Source of the DNA: Diatrype stigma
Lineage: Eukaryota > Ascomycota > Sordariomycetes > Xylariales > Diatrypaceae
Assembly (NCBI GenBank): GCA_022225965.2
Contig: JAKJXP020000095.1
Coordinates: 1-64,000 of the forward strand
Reading direction: 5' to 3'
DNA: 64,000 bases
The notes beneath the pieces are model-generated. The model ran no database searches. It saw only the letters and a list, made by a program, of their open reading frames with translations, and was not told where the DNA came from. Shown piece by piece: positions 13,249-23,942 of this stretch (its first letter is position 1; every line of letters begins with the position of its first letter). Position numbers and translations under genes: made by a program.

Positions 13249-13706
13249 NNNNNNNNNNATTGCTTTGGGGTCCCCCCCCCCCCCCCCCCCCCCCATCTAC
13301 TATGTGGGACTCGAATTGGGAACTAACCACGACGGGGGCTCCACCGACTTCTTTAGACCGCGGACGACGGCACGGCACGGCGACGCTGGTCCACTGCAGG
13401 GTCGGCGTTTCGCGCAGCGCGACGATCTGCATCGCGGAGGTGATGCGCGCGCTGGGCCTGTCGCTGCCCCGCGCGTACTGCTTCGTGCGGGCGCGCCGGC
13501 TGAACGTCATCATCCAGCCCCACCTGCGCTTCATCTACGAGCTGCTCAAGTGGGAGGAGGCGCTGCAGAAGACCAACTACCACTACAACAGGCGCCGCGC
13601 CGAGAACGCCGGCAGCCTGGCCGATGTCGGCGGCCTGCGCCGCGAGCTCGAGTGGGCCGAGATCGCGCGCGAGATCGCCCTCATGAACCGTCCTTACGCC
13701 AGATGA
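11263..13706 (+). CDS. PPS1: Dual-specificity protein phosphatase, Pps1 family
   Basis: Exons 11263-13048 and 13357-13706 join at phase 1 (donor GTATGC; branch CTAAC at 13323; acceptor TTTAG), giving 711 residues and the continuous segment CLEFI-DRGRRHG. Family knowledge: Pps1-type enzymes dephosphorylate Tyr and Ser/Thr residues and act in cell-cycle and nutrient signalling. The catalytic loop HCRVGVSRS (His608, Cys609, Arg615) is intact, and a preceding block contains VQDNGID with the likely acid Asp. An earlier domain has HCADGYTES (Cys430), where Glu replaces the essential Arg, so it is probably a pseudophosphatase. The N-terminal 70 residues are Pro/Ser-rich. The single intron contains ten Ns and long G and C runs, so its true length is unknown, although the coding parts are complete. 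Confidence 0.92.
13170..13294. other. Assembly gap (10 N) between G79 and C23 homopolymers
   Basis: A run of 79 G (13170-13248) is followed by ten Ns (13249-13258), a short segment, and 23 C (13272-13294). All of it is inside the PPS1 intron. The sequences before the two runs resemble each other (GCTATGGGGTC before the G run, GCTTTGGGGTC before the C run). This suggests that one locus was assembled twice with an ambiguous tract, or that the scaffold join is approximate. Confidence 0.95.
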
Positions 13707-15679
13707 AGATGATGTTGAGAATGATGAGGATGATGATCAGAGACTGGGCAGACAAGGTAGTTCATGAAAAACAAACCAAGCATGCCTCGTGGGTGTGAGC
13801 GAATATGCGTGCTGAGGGCTGGAGCCGAGCTTCAGACCAGACACGACGACACTACCGCCACCCACCGACTACCACAGCCGCTGTCACGGAGATCACGTTA
13901 CGAATATACCCACCTAGACGAGTTGCCTGCTTATTCGCGCACCCGCTCGCTAGCGCTGTTGTTGTTTTTGGCATTCGAGATGTCTCTCGGTTTTGCAGGA
14001 TGAGTAAAGAATGGATGGATGGATACCAATACTCCGGCCCGAAACAAGGGCCTTGTCAATTGGTCGTTTGACGCACTAACTATTATTTTTTTTATTTTTT
14101 GACGATGGCACGAATCTCCCTTTCTTACTTGTTTCGGTATTCTACTGTTTTCTATCACTACTCATCTATCCGTTCGCTCCGATTGGGTTGGGAAAGGGGG
14201 AGGGGGGCATGCGCCCCCTTTTTGTACTATCATTCTATGTTGGAAAACCTCACCGACTACCGTTGTTGCTGTTGTTGCCGTCGTCACTATCGGGAGTACT
14301 AGCGCTAGGAATTGGAAGCTTCTATTGGATATCCTTTTGGTTATGGATTATACGCATTTACATTCAACGCAACCCCTATCTACATTTGGCAGGGGAAGGG
14401 ATAGGAGGATGGAGGGAAGGCGCAGGCGTGCGCGTGCGCGTGCGAGCGGGTCATGGGAAACCATTGGTATTGTTATCATTGAAGGGGGTCTTGCGCAAAG
14501 TGACATTTTGGTCGATGGAGTTGGGAAGGACACCACTTTCTCTTGTTCTCGGATATGTTGTCCTATTTATTGTTGGTCTGGTCAAGGGAGGGAAGGGAAG
14601 TAAAGTCTCTACAAGCTATCCCGAGGAGTAAACTTGGCTTTTTATCGAGAATGCCAAACATACAGTACACAGTACAACATAAAAATTCCACTGCTGCTGC
14701 ATCGCATGATTGGTTCTACCACGAAAGCGTATTTTCCTCACAGTATGTGACTTCGCTGCACATCGCCAGTGTTTATGCTGGGCTGAGCTTGTAAACAATA
14801 TATGCGTATGAACTACACGACGAAACATATTTCGACGGTCGTGGATCTATCTATTTCATAGTAACCCTCGACGAGCGTGAGGGACAGGCTACGTACGCTC
14901 TAGTAGATTTGCGATTTTACTCAAAAAGACCAACAACCTCCCCAAGGGCACCCATGCTTCACAACAAGAGTAGGTCGTCGTCATCATCTCGGTTTAGTTT
15001 GTGCAAGCGATAAAAACTTGCGCTTAATTAAACATTGATTGATGGGAAATTTGTCTGACTGAACCACCTTATACCTAGTCATGCGGAGAAGAAGAATTAA
15101 GAAAGCGAACAACAGAAGAAATAGAAACGGGCGGGCCACTTTTAAGTCCCAAGCCCGATCGATCGACCCGTTGGAAACCAACCAGAAGACGCCAAACGCT
15201 GATGCAGAATAATACCTGGAAAATAAAGAAGAAAACAGGGAGGAATACCGCAACCAAATGACAAAAACAGAACAACCCGCTCCTTTCAAGCGCCCAATCA
15301 GGGCGGGGGTATGATACAGAATAAGTAAGTAACTGTATGATCGCTGAAAGGGTTCCTTCACTAGTCTCGCCCTCGTCCTCATCCTCATCCTGCGCACTTT
15401 CAACCAGGTCCCATAAAGTGTTGTAACGCCATTTTAAAAGCCAAATATGACGGCGCAGGTATGCCGCCGCGATGAGAACGAACAAACCGCGTCATCCTCC
15501 CGCTTCCTCGAGGGCATATGCTTTCTCGCTCGACCCCTGAAATCATGATCAAGTCATTCCAATCCCTACGAGTAGCACTGCTGGCTAGGCTAGGCTCGGT
15601 GCTTGGGGGGCCGCGATACTTCGTCGTCGTCCCCTGCTGTTTGTTCTGTAGCCTCTGCTGCTGCTGCGGATCAAGACTA
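13707..15679. other. Convergent intergenic region between PPS1 and ATG18
   Basis: About 2 kb between two convergently transcribed genes, so it should hold both 3' untranslated regions. Hydrophobic frames at 14188-14631 (+) and 14984-15403 (-) have no recognisable domain, are AT-rich or repeat-derived, and lack good start context. I see nothing else. Confidence 0.55.
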
Positions 15680-17430
15680 CTATGGCTCGTAGCTCGAGGC
15701 GTCTAGTTTATCATCGCTATCAAGGACTCTGCACAGAAAAAAACAACTAGTTAGTTGCCTCTCGCTATCTATCTACCGATCGTCGCAGCGGAAAAGGTAG
15801 GGGGAGAGGGGGTTTAGAACATACGAGAACTGCTTCACCAGGTACCCTTCCCCGCCCTGCTCCATGTCGATGTTGAAGACGTAGAAGCCGCCGTCGCTGG
15901 TGACGACCATGACCTGCGGGCTGCTGCTGCTCATAGCGACCACGCTGCGCAGTTGGCCGGAACCAGCGGCCGGGCGGTGTTGTTGCGAAGCCGCCGCCGT
16001 CACAGTACTCTTCGGGATTTTGATGTAGGCGAAGTCGCGTAGCGGCTCCCACATCTCCGTGACCGTCTGCGGGAGGTAGCTGCCCACCACGCCAGCGACG
16101 CTGCGTCCCATAATCTGCGACGACCGCCGGAGGATGCTACTAAACGACCCACTCTGCCTCCTATGCGTTGCCGGGCCGGCACCGCTCCCCGATGACGCCG
16201 CACCTGGGGATGTCGCTGTCTCGGTTACCTCGCTGTGTGGCGACCCCTGTCCGCTGCCCGTAGATTCGTTACCGCTATCGTAGCTGCGACCCCGAGACCA
16301 CCGGTCCACACGAGACGTCTCGGAAGGCGTGTGGTTATTGCTGCCAGCCGGCCCCGGCTGCTGCAGACGGAAGATGTGGACGGTGTCGGTGGTGGACGAG
16401 ACGCATAGAAGGGAGCTGGCGACGTTGAAAGACATGCTATATATGGTACTCGGGTAGGTGCCCCGGCGAAACTGGAAAAGCTTCTGGCCGCGCGGGACGG
16501 AGAACACCCTGATGATGGTACCGGTCTCGCTCGCGGTGGCTAGGAGGTTTCCTTCGTTGTTCAGCGCTATGAACGACAGGGGTGAACGGTGAGCCTCGAT
16601 GACATTGACAGCCTTCAGCGTGAGAGTGTCGTATATGAGCACGTCGCCAGACGTGACCGGCGCATACAGCGAAGGCGGTGGCGCATGTGCCGGCCGTTTG
16701 TCTTGCGTATCCTCGCGTGGCTTGGGCAAGGGGTAGGCAATATAGCAGTTTTCGGAAGAGGGCGAGAGGGCGCATATGGCGGCAGGATTCGGGGAGGTGG
16801 CGATGTTGGTGAGTAGGGACATGTTGGAGATATCGTAGAGGTAGATCTCATCCTCGAGCACGACGGCCAGGCGCTTGCGGTTCAGCCGTACCGCCAGAAT
16901 GGCGGAAGGGAAGGTGAGTTCGCAGATCACCGATGCTCGCTGAGGAGTCGCACATAAGGTCAGCCGGCTAGCTACGTTAGGTCCTAGGGGGGATAGAACC
17001 AGGACTATATAAAGGGGACTGCATGGGGATTCACACGGAGCTTTTCTTCGTACCTTCGTGTTCTGTATGATGAGGTGCCGAGGCGAAAGGACGAGAGCTA
17101 CCAAAGAAGTCGAGAAAAGCATCTCGATCTTCGCGATGTTTCCGTCATCGCTGCTAAAGATCTTGGAGAAGGGGTCGGTATGGTATATACGGAATCCTTT
17201 CGAGGTGCCTTGATGAAGCTCCTAGTCAGCAATGGGACCGATCACAGGCTTCAGCCACTTGCTTGCTTTGTGGGAGCAAGCTAAGCTTGGCTGCTACTGC
17301 TACTGCTACGCTGTACAAGTGTCGCATGCTTTCTCGAAAGACGGGAACAACTATAATAGACGGACGTACCGACAGCTAAGCAGCTGTGGTCCTGGTTGAA
17401 GGTAATGAAGTTGAGAGCTGCGTTGGACAT
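15680..17430 (-). CDS. ATG18: Autophagy-related protein 18 (PROPPIN, WD40 beta-propeller)
   Basis: Four exons (17430-17370, 17208-17054, 16939-15825, 15728-15680) are joined across introns of 161, 114 and 96 bp and give 459 residues. The first exon encodes [11 protein letters not shown], the second [16 protein letters not shown], and the last the typical acidic tail [13 protein letters not shown]. The phosphoinositide-binding FRRG motif is at residues 229-232. WD-like blades run through the protein, with a Ser/Gly-rich loop at about 250-340. Family knowledge: PROPPINs bind PI3P and PI(3,5)P2 on pre-autophagosomal and vacuolar membranes and act with Atg2 in autophagosome growth and vacuole fission. 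Intron 2 has no stop codon and a length divisible by three, so unspliced RNA would add 38 residues between NTK and RAS. The gene is divergent from PPM2. Confidence 0.95.
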
Positions 17431-18527
17431 GGTGATAGCGGTAGGACGATGGCGGCGGCGATAGATGCCTGGCTGTGGCGGTTTATCTCTTAGTGAGCAA
17501 AGCTGGATGGATCGGGGTAGTCGTGGACGTGGTCGGTGTTGGAATCAGAAGGGTGGCCGTTGCGGGCTTACTGCCTCGATAGGCACGACTGGTTACGTGG
17601 ACATAAAGACAATGTTGGTTGGCGCTACTTGTGGCTTGCTGATGTTCATGAAGGTGGTGTCCGAGGTATAGCTGTGATCTGTGATAAGAGAGCTTGTGAT
17701 AGTCGGGATGCGGATGGAGGTATAGTTGACGGATATAGTTAACGGAACGGAGGGCTGAAATGCGAGGGGTTGGAACCTGGTAATGGTGGGGGATTTGGAG
17801 TTGCTGTAGGTACGTGCTGTAGGTACGTGCTGTAGGTACATGCTGTAGGTACGTGCTGTAGGTAAGTGCTGTAGGTAGTTACTTACATACATACTGGTAC
17901 GTAGGTGGGAGCTTCACGTATGCGGCTAGCGCTGCGGTCTACCACTTATACGTATAGCCGCTTTCGTCCCAGCTCCTTCATGTAGACTATTTCCTTCATG
18001 TACTCGACACGCATAGCATTCTCGGGTATCTAGTGATTCATAACATTGAACATGCGTTCTTTTTATGATCACATTATTGAATGAATCTTCTCTACCTGAA
18101 ACCTTACGTGAAACGTAGAATGCAACTTTAATCCTGTATGTAGGCAATGTAGACTACCTAGACTCGATAATAGTTGAAGTAGGTACAACTACTAGTAGAG
18201 AGAGCTCTTTCGTCATACCTGGTAGCTAATATGTACATATATCACTCTTATCTGCATGTGCATAGCTCTATGGCTATATTTAATGAGGGTGTTGCAATAA
18301 AGCCAAAATAACCCGACGCAATGGCTAAGAAATGGTCGACAAACCCACAAAAAACCTACACCCGCTATAGTTTCACTCACTGTTTCTGTTTCTCGGCTGG
18401 GCCAAAACGGTATACTTACCTAGATAGGTAGTGAGTGATTCACGGCCTGATCTGACCATCCGTACCGTCGACACACTGGATGTTTACTCTGAGCCATACT
18501 TGTTGCCAATGACCAACACCGCCCACA
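17431..18527. promoter_or_regulatory. Divergent intergenic region of ATG18 and PPM2
   Basis: These 1.1 kb separate the start codons of ATG18 (-) and PPM2 (+) and must hold both promoters. The region includes a 13-bp tandem repeat at 17803-17878 and an AT-rich stretch around 18160-18300. I cannot identify specific factor sites with confidence. Confidence 0.6.
17803..17878. repeat. 13-bp tandem repeat, about 5.8 copies
   Basis: The unit GTAGGTACGTGCT is repeated head to tail with single-base changes, about 375-450 bp upstream of the ATG18 start codon. It contains the TAGGTA motif that is common between genes in this window. Confidence 0.9.
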
Positions 18528-21500
18528 ATGGCGCCGGTATCCCAGTCAAACGCAGCAAGCAGTGCTGGGCGCTCTGCCAAGCAACGAGCACAAGACGACT
18601 CGGTCATGGCTGTAAGTCTCACCCCGTTCCAACTAGACACTGGCCTTTTCTTCTAATTCACCTTTCCACGTAAAGACTAATAGCAGCAGCATCGTCTCCA
18701 AGCGGAGTGTAGAACGGATATACTATCCAAACGAGCCTCACTTCTTCCGCTTCTTCGTGAAGAAGTTTCAGCGCCGGGCTCCGCTCATAAATAGGGGTTA
18801 TCACCTCCGGATGCACATCATCGATGTGGCCGTCCGTCGATTCCTCCAAAATCCCTCCACGAAGCAAAAGGTTGTTGTGAATCTTGGCTGTGGAAGCGAT
18901 GTCCTCCCCTGGCAGTGCTTGACCAGGTACCCAGATCATTGTCAGGGGGTCAAGTTCGTCGACGTCGACTTCCCTGACTTGATGAAGAAAAAGTGCCGAG
19001 TCGTCCAGGAAACCCCTGAGCTGCTCGCCCTCCTGTCTGGAATCCGATCTACTACTGCAGAAGGCCACTTGGTCTTTCAGAGCGACCAGTACGTCCAGGT
19101 TGGCTGTGATCTTCGTGCTCTCTCCAGTATAGAGCAGTCGCTATCAACCCTACTTAGCTTGCCTGATTCAGAATTTTTCTTTGTAGCGGAAGTTTCCATC
19201 ACATATATGGAAACTGAAGCTGCAGATTCCGTCATCAAGTGGGCTAGTAGTCTCGGCCAAGGTAAGTTATTGTAAACCTAACTACTTATATGACGATACT
19301 GGACAACACTTGCTGACTGACCTGCAGCCGAGTTCTGCTTACTAGAGCAGATCCTCCCTGACGGGCCAGACCACCCGTTTGCGCAGACTATGTTGCACCA
19401 TTTCGAGAAATTGAAGACGCCTTTAAAGTCTGTTTTCACCTATCCGAGCCTAGAAACGCAACGCCGCCGATTTTCCAATTTAGGATGGGGCCATGCGGAT
19501 GTAGTGAGTCTCTGGCAAATATGGTCTGACGATCAGTGGATCTCCGCAGAAGAGAGAAGGACGCTGGATCATATTGAACCCTTCGACGAATGGGAAGAAT
19601 TTGCCCTATTTGCAAGTCATTATTGTGTGGTTGTCGCAAAGACTGCCTCCGCTAGCACTGATTCTACGAGGTCTGAAGGGGTAACTTCCCTAGACCCTAT
19701 AATACCAGTAGTACCTACCCCTATCCACATTGATGGATACGAAAGAAGCCGGGGGCAAAGACGATTTGGAGCAACGATGGCCCTCAAAAACAATATAGGG
19801 CAGAGGCTTCTAGCTAACACGTTTGGTCTTGGCACCAATAGCAGGTTGCGGTCTTATGACCTCTATGGCCAAAGGGGAACGCTGCACAATATCGAAGGAC
19901 ATCACCCAGGCCCCCCAGGTCGTATGTGTCATACTATAACAGACCTAGGTAGTCATGGAAACCTACTCTCAGGTGGGAGAGCTTCTCCAGCGAGCGCCTT
20001 CCAAGACTGCTGGCTCTTCAGCAAGGAGACACATGCGTGGTCTAGATTAGAAGACCTACCTGTCCCACTATATCGACATGCCGTAACTAGGCTTGGTCGC
20101 TCCAATATGGCACTCCTCATTGGGGGTAAGACGGGGTCGTCCTCTATATTTGCGGACTGCCTTCTTTACCGCCCGAGCTCTGGCTGGATCAAGTGCAAGA
20201 TATTGGGCCTCGAATACCGGCCGGTATTTGGTGCATCACTCGTCAGCTTCGACGAGGTTTTTCTTGAACCCAACGACGAAGCACCGAAGGCAGGTATCTG
20301 CTTCAGAGGCATACTAGCAGGTGGACTACTCGACGACGGTACTATCTCAAGACAAGTTCTAAATTGGGAGCTGTTTCTTCCAGCGAATGACGGCCTTCCC
20401 GTCATCTCTTTCAAGCCCCTTCAAAGTCAAATAACCACCAGTCTTCAGAAGGATGGATCTAGGGCCACTAATGCGGATGTCCTCGTAAATCGCTTCGGAG
20501 CATCCTGCTTTCTGTATGACCACAACCGTATCGCCATAGTTGGGGGTATCATCTACGGCGATATTCTTTCCCAGGAATGCGAGATCTTAGTTACAACTGC
20601 CTCCGAGCTGGAGTATACCATCTTAGCTGCACATCATCCCACAACCCCACAGGATTCGCCGACCATCCCACGACCTCTTCTAGTTGGAGCCTCTGTATCT
20701 ATGGCCAAGGACGGCTCGCTGGTGATCATGGGGGGCGGAGCCACATGCTTTTCTATGGGAACATTTTGGAATAATGGCTGCTATTCGATACCCAATTTCT
20801 TGTCAAATATAAAAGTTGGTACTAAGGATCCTTCTGTGTTAAGCAGTCCGTGGAAGCTTTCCCAGGTTTGCGAAGTCGCCGGGGAATCACCGTCATCGAC
20901 ACTAGCTTCAGCAGTCCCGAGGAACGAAATGCATAAAATAGTGAATATACCGCGCATCACGGTTAACACCAAAGAGTCGTTCCTTGAGGTTATGGAACGT
21001 GGCAAGCCTGTCATAATACAAGGAGCAAGCCTAGGAACATGTGTCCAAACATGGACATCAGAATATCTCACGCACAAGGTTGGGCATGAGCGCAAGGTAA
21101 GAATAATCCTCCCTGGGCATCGGGCTCTATGAGTTGGCTTCATTTGACAACCCCAGTAGGTTACTGTTCACAAAGCCACGTCTAGTAAGATGGACTTCAA
21201 TACTAAGAACTTCGCCTACGTAACAATTCCATTTGGCGAATTTATGCAGAGTGTCGCCGAAGGCGGCAAGATGTACTTGCGAGCGCTTTCGGAGGATCAG
21301 CCAGCGAACCAACCGGCCAACCTCCAGACAGATTTTCCCCAACTAGCAGACGATTTTCGGTTGCCGGAGGAGCTGTCGTTCGTGTCAGAAAATGTCTTCA
21401 GCTCTGTGTTACGCGTCTCTGGACTCGCGAATATGTGGCTACATTACGATGTAAGTAGAATTACCCCAATATGTTATATTTGGTCTTCAGACCAGGACTA

Positions 21501-21971
21501 ACTCAGCCGAAGGTGATGGCAAACGTGTACTGCCAAATCGTAGGGTCGAAGCGGCTTGTCCTCTTTCCACCATCCGACGTTACCCACCTGTCTTTTGCAC
21601 CAGGCGCCTCAAGCTCGAGCATCGATGTGTTCTCGGCACTGGAGTCATCATCCCCGGCAGTGGCACAGACACACCCACACGAGGCCATCCTTAACCCAGG
21701 AGACATTCTGTTTCTCCCCCCTCTATGGCTACACACTGCAATGCCCTTGACTGCTTTAGGGGTAGCGGTCAATGTCTTCTTCCGCAGCCTCGAAACTGGC
21801 TATTCGTCAGGACGGGATGTCTACGGCAACCGTGACATCGCGGCATACGAAAAGGGGCGGCAGGATATTACGCGTATCGCAAATTCTTTCGGCAAGATGC
21901 CGTCTGATATACGGGAGTTTTATGTCACTCGGCTAGCAGATGAGCTCAGACAGAAGCACATCGCGTCTTGA
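18528..21971 (+). CDS. PPM2: tRNA wybutosine-synthesizing protein 4 (LCMT-kelch-JmjC fusion)
   Basis: Five exons (18528-18611, 18676-19261, 19328-21096, 21160-21450, 21513-21971) give 1062 residues, with introns of 62-66 bp. The order is an N-terminal SAM-dependent methyltransferase of the leucine carboxyl methyltransferase type (VNLGCGSD near residue 96), a kelch-type propeller in the middle (GGRASPAS, LLIGGKTGSS) and a C-terminal JmjC domain with Fe(II) ligands H908-Y-D910 and His984. Family knowledge: TYW4/Ppm2 methylates and methoxycarbonylates the yW-72 intermediate to finish wybutosine at position 37 of tRNA-Phe. Fungal proteins carry the extra JmjC part, related to human TYW5, a tRNA hydroxylase. 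The start ATG has good context (CACAATGGCG). The last intron has a second possible acceptor 6 bp upstream (21507), which would insert Pro-Lys. Confidence 0.93.
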
Positions 21972-22295
21972 ACTGCGGAAAGTGGATGGCCACAATATAG
22001 CTTCGTGATGCATCCCATCACTGCATGTCAATGTAGTCAAGGGGTCGGGATCCAGCCCGGTTAGAAGATAGTCATTTCTATACGAATAAGTCATCAAGCA
22101 CACAATCCATACAACAATATACGCAACTTGTATCATTACTGGCATGCCGGAGGCCTAGCACACTCACGCGGGCAATGTTCGAGGACGAAATGTCAAAGCA
22201 CCGAGATGGTGTCTGTCGTTAGAGATACTGGCTTGTTTCGTATTAATAACCAAGGACATCTTCCGAACATCTAGACCTCAAAACCAACTTTCTGC
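21972..22295. other. Convergent intergenic region between PPM2 and the 2OG oxygenase
   Basis: A 324-bp spacer between convergent stop codons, so the two 3' untranslated regions are likely to abut or overlap. No gene was seen. Confidence 0.7.
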
Positions 22296-23830
22296 TTAAT
22301 ACGCCTTCTGCTGCTGCTGCTGCACCTCAGCCTCCAGCGTAGCCTTCTTCAGCGCAGCGAAGTGCGTGTCCATAGCCCTAGCGATGAACTCCTCGCCCGT
22401 GACGGGCGGGTACTTTTTCTTGGGGCCCTGGATCACGGCGCTCCGGCACGGCTGGTTGAAGAAGGCGATGGAGAAGCGCTCGCCGTAGTAGTCGTCCGGG
22501 TCTTCGTCCTTCCCCCCCTCTCCTTCCCTTCTCGACGATGGTGCTTTGACCCGGTGCAGCGTCGACCGGAACCGGTCGTCCGACCACGACATCAGCAGGT
22601 TCCCGATGTTGCAGACGATGGAGTTGGAGTCCGGCGTGAACTTGACCCGCGTCCAGGCCGCGTCGGCCCCGAACTCGGTCGCGCTCTCGCGCCCCGGGCA
22701 GATCTCGAGCCCGCCCTGGCCCTCGCGCTGGAACAGAAGCGTCACTATATTCGTATGGCAGTTGTGACCGGGAGGGCCGCGGGGGTTGTAGGTTAGCTAA
22801 TGGCCAGCTAATATTGCCTGTCCATTTATGTATTGGGGTTGATGATTTGTCAAGAAAGACAAAAGATAAGCAGGCAGGCAGCTTAGGGTGCAATTTGGGG
22901 AATTCTGAGGCGTAATTGCTTACTAGAAACGAGAATGCTCGCAGCTGATGGGCAGTGATAGCGACAGAAAAAAAAAAAAAAAAAAAGGTGGAGGGGGTAG
23001 GGGCGGGAGTGAGTGAGTGCGTAGGTGTGACTTAACAAAGATAGGGGCTAATTGCAGGGGGTAGTAAGACGCAGGTGTTATTAAGGGTAACAGGCAACAT
23101 ATAATAACAAATTAAGAAAACACCAAGAAGTCACTCAAGTCAAACTCAGCTTACAAAAACCCCAGTCCGTGTGCGCACCCGCGCGGTAACAGACCTCCCC
23201 ATCTCCATCTCCGCCTCCTCGCGGCGTATCGTAGTAGTGCAGCAGGCGCAGGACGCTCTGGCTATCCGGGCGCGCAGCGTCATGGAGCCGGACGAAATAC
23301 TCATCGTCGTCGAAACCGAGGCCGCGCGCAAAACAGACCATGAGCTGCTCGGAGACGGCCTGCAGGCGGTGCATGAAGGCGGTGCACCGCGCGCGGAAGC
23401 CGGGGACGCCGTACCGCTTCTCGTCGTCCTCGGCCAGCCACAGGCCGCGCATGGCCTCGTCGCCGAACTGCAGCTGGTACGACTCCTTGTTGTCGGCGAC
23501 GAGCTTGCTGGTGGTGACGACGTTGGACGGCCGCACCTGCGACCGGTCCTCCCACCCGGCGTTGCGGGGGCTCCAGGGCACGGTGGCCTTGACGGCGGCG
23601 GGCAGCCGGAAGAAGGCCTCCGACAGCGCGAACATGGCGTCGATTTCGGCCGCGGCGATGCCGTGGTCCGCGAGCCCGAAGAACCCCACGTGCTCGGCGG
23701 CGTCGCACAGCTGCGCTGTGATCGAGTCGATGCGGTTGGGGAAGTCCCGCAGCGAGATCTGTAGGTTGGGGGTGGTGATGGTATGTTACTGACACCGGAT
23801 TTCTCTCATATTAAGTAGTATATATACATG

Positions 23831-23862
<32 letters not shown>

Positions 23863-23942
23863 CTGAAAACACGTGCGTGCGTACGTACGGACGTACATAC
23901 CTGTGGGATTTCCCGTTCCACGTACTTCGTTGGCCCGGGCAT
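22296..23942 (-). CDS. 2-oxoglutarate/Fe(II)-dependent oxygenase (isopenicillin N synthase-like fold)
   Basis: Three exons (23942-23901, 23758-23155, 22744-22296) give 364 residues, the usual size of the family. Intron 1 (142 bp) contains a (GA)12 tract; intron 2 is long for this genome (410 bp) and contains 19 consecutive A. The second join restores AHTDWGF-LTLLFQREGQ, the expected core. An N-terminal DIOX_N-type region (GFFGLADHGI) precedes the catalytic domain, where the iron ligands His210, Asp212 and His279 and the 2-oxoglutarate-binding Arg305-x-Ser307 are all present. Such enzymes hydroxylate, desaturate or cyclise small molecules in the cytosol. The substrate cannot be told from sequence; no biosynthetic neighbours are present. 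A (CAG)n tract encodes a run of Gln at the C terminus. The exons are GC-rich compared with flanking DNA. Confidence 0.88.
22968..22986. repeat. Poly-A (19) run inside an intron
   Basis: Nineteen consecutive A on the plus strand, that is poly-T on the transcribed strand of the oxygenase gene, within its 410-bp second intron. It may be a mononucleotide tract or the trace of an inserted poly-A tail. Confidence 0.9.
23839..23862. repeat. (GA)12 microsatellite in oxygenase intron 1
   Basis: Twelve GA units lie within the first intron of the oxygenase gene, read as (TC)n on the coding strand, close to the middle of the intron. Confidence 0.9.

Noticed and set aside
13032..13798. Poly-Gly and poly-Pro proteins running through the G and C tracts
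   Set aside because: They are translations of homopolymer and N bases inside the PPS1 intron; only the part after 13357 in one frame is real.
22362..23795. Long GC-rich frames on both strands (22378-22893, 23171-23764, 23301-23795)
   Set aside because: Shadows of the 2OG oxygenase exons; they lack motifs, and the GC-rich exons leave all frames open.
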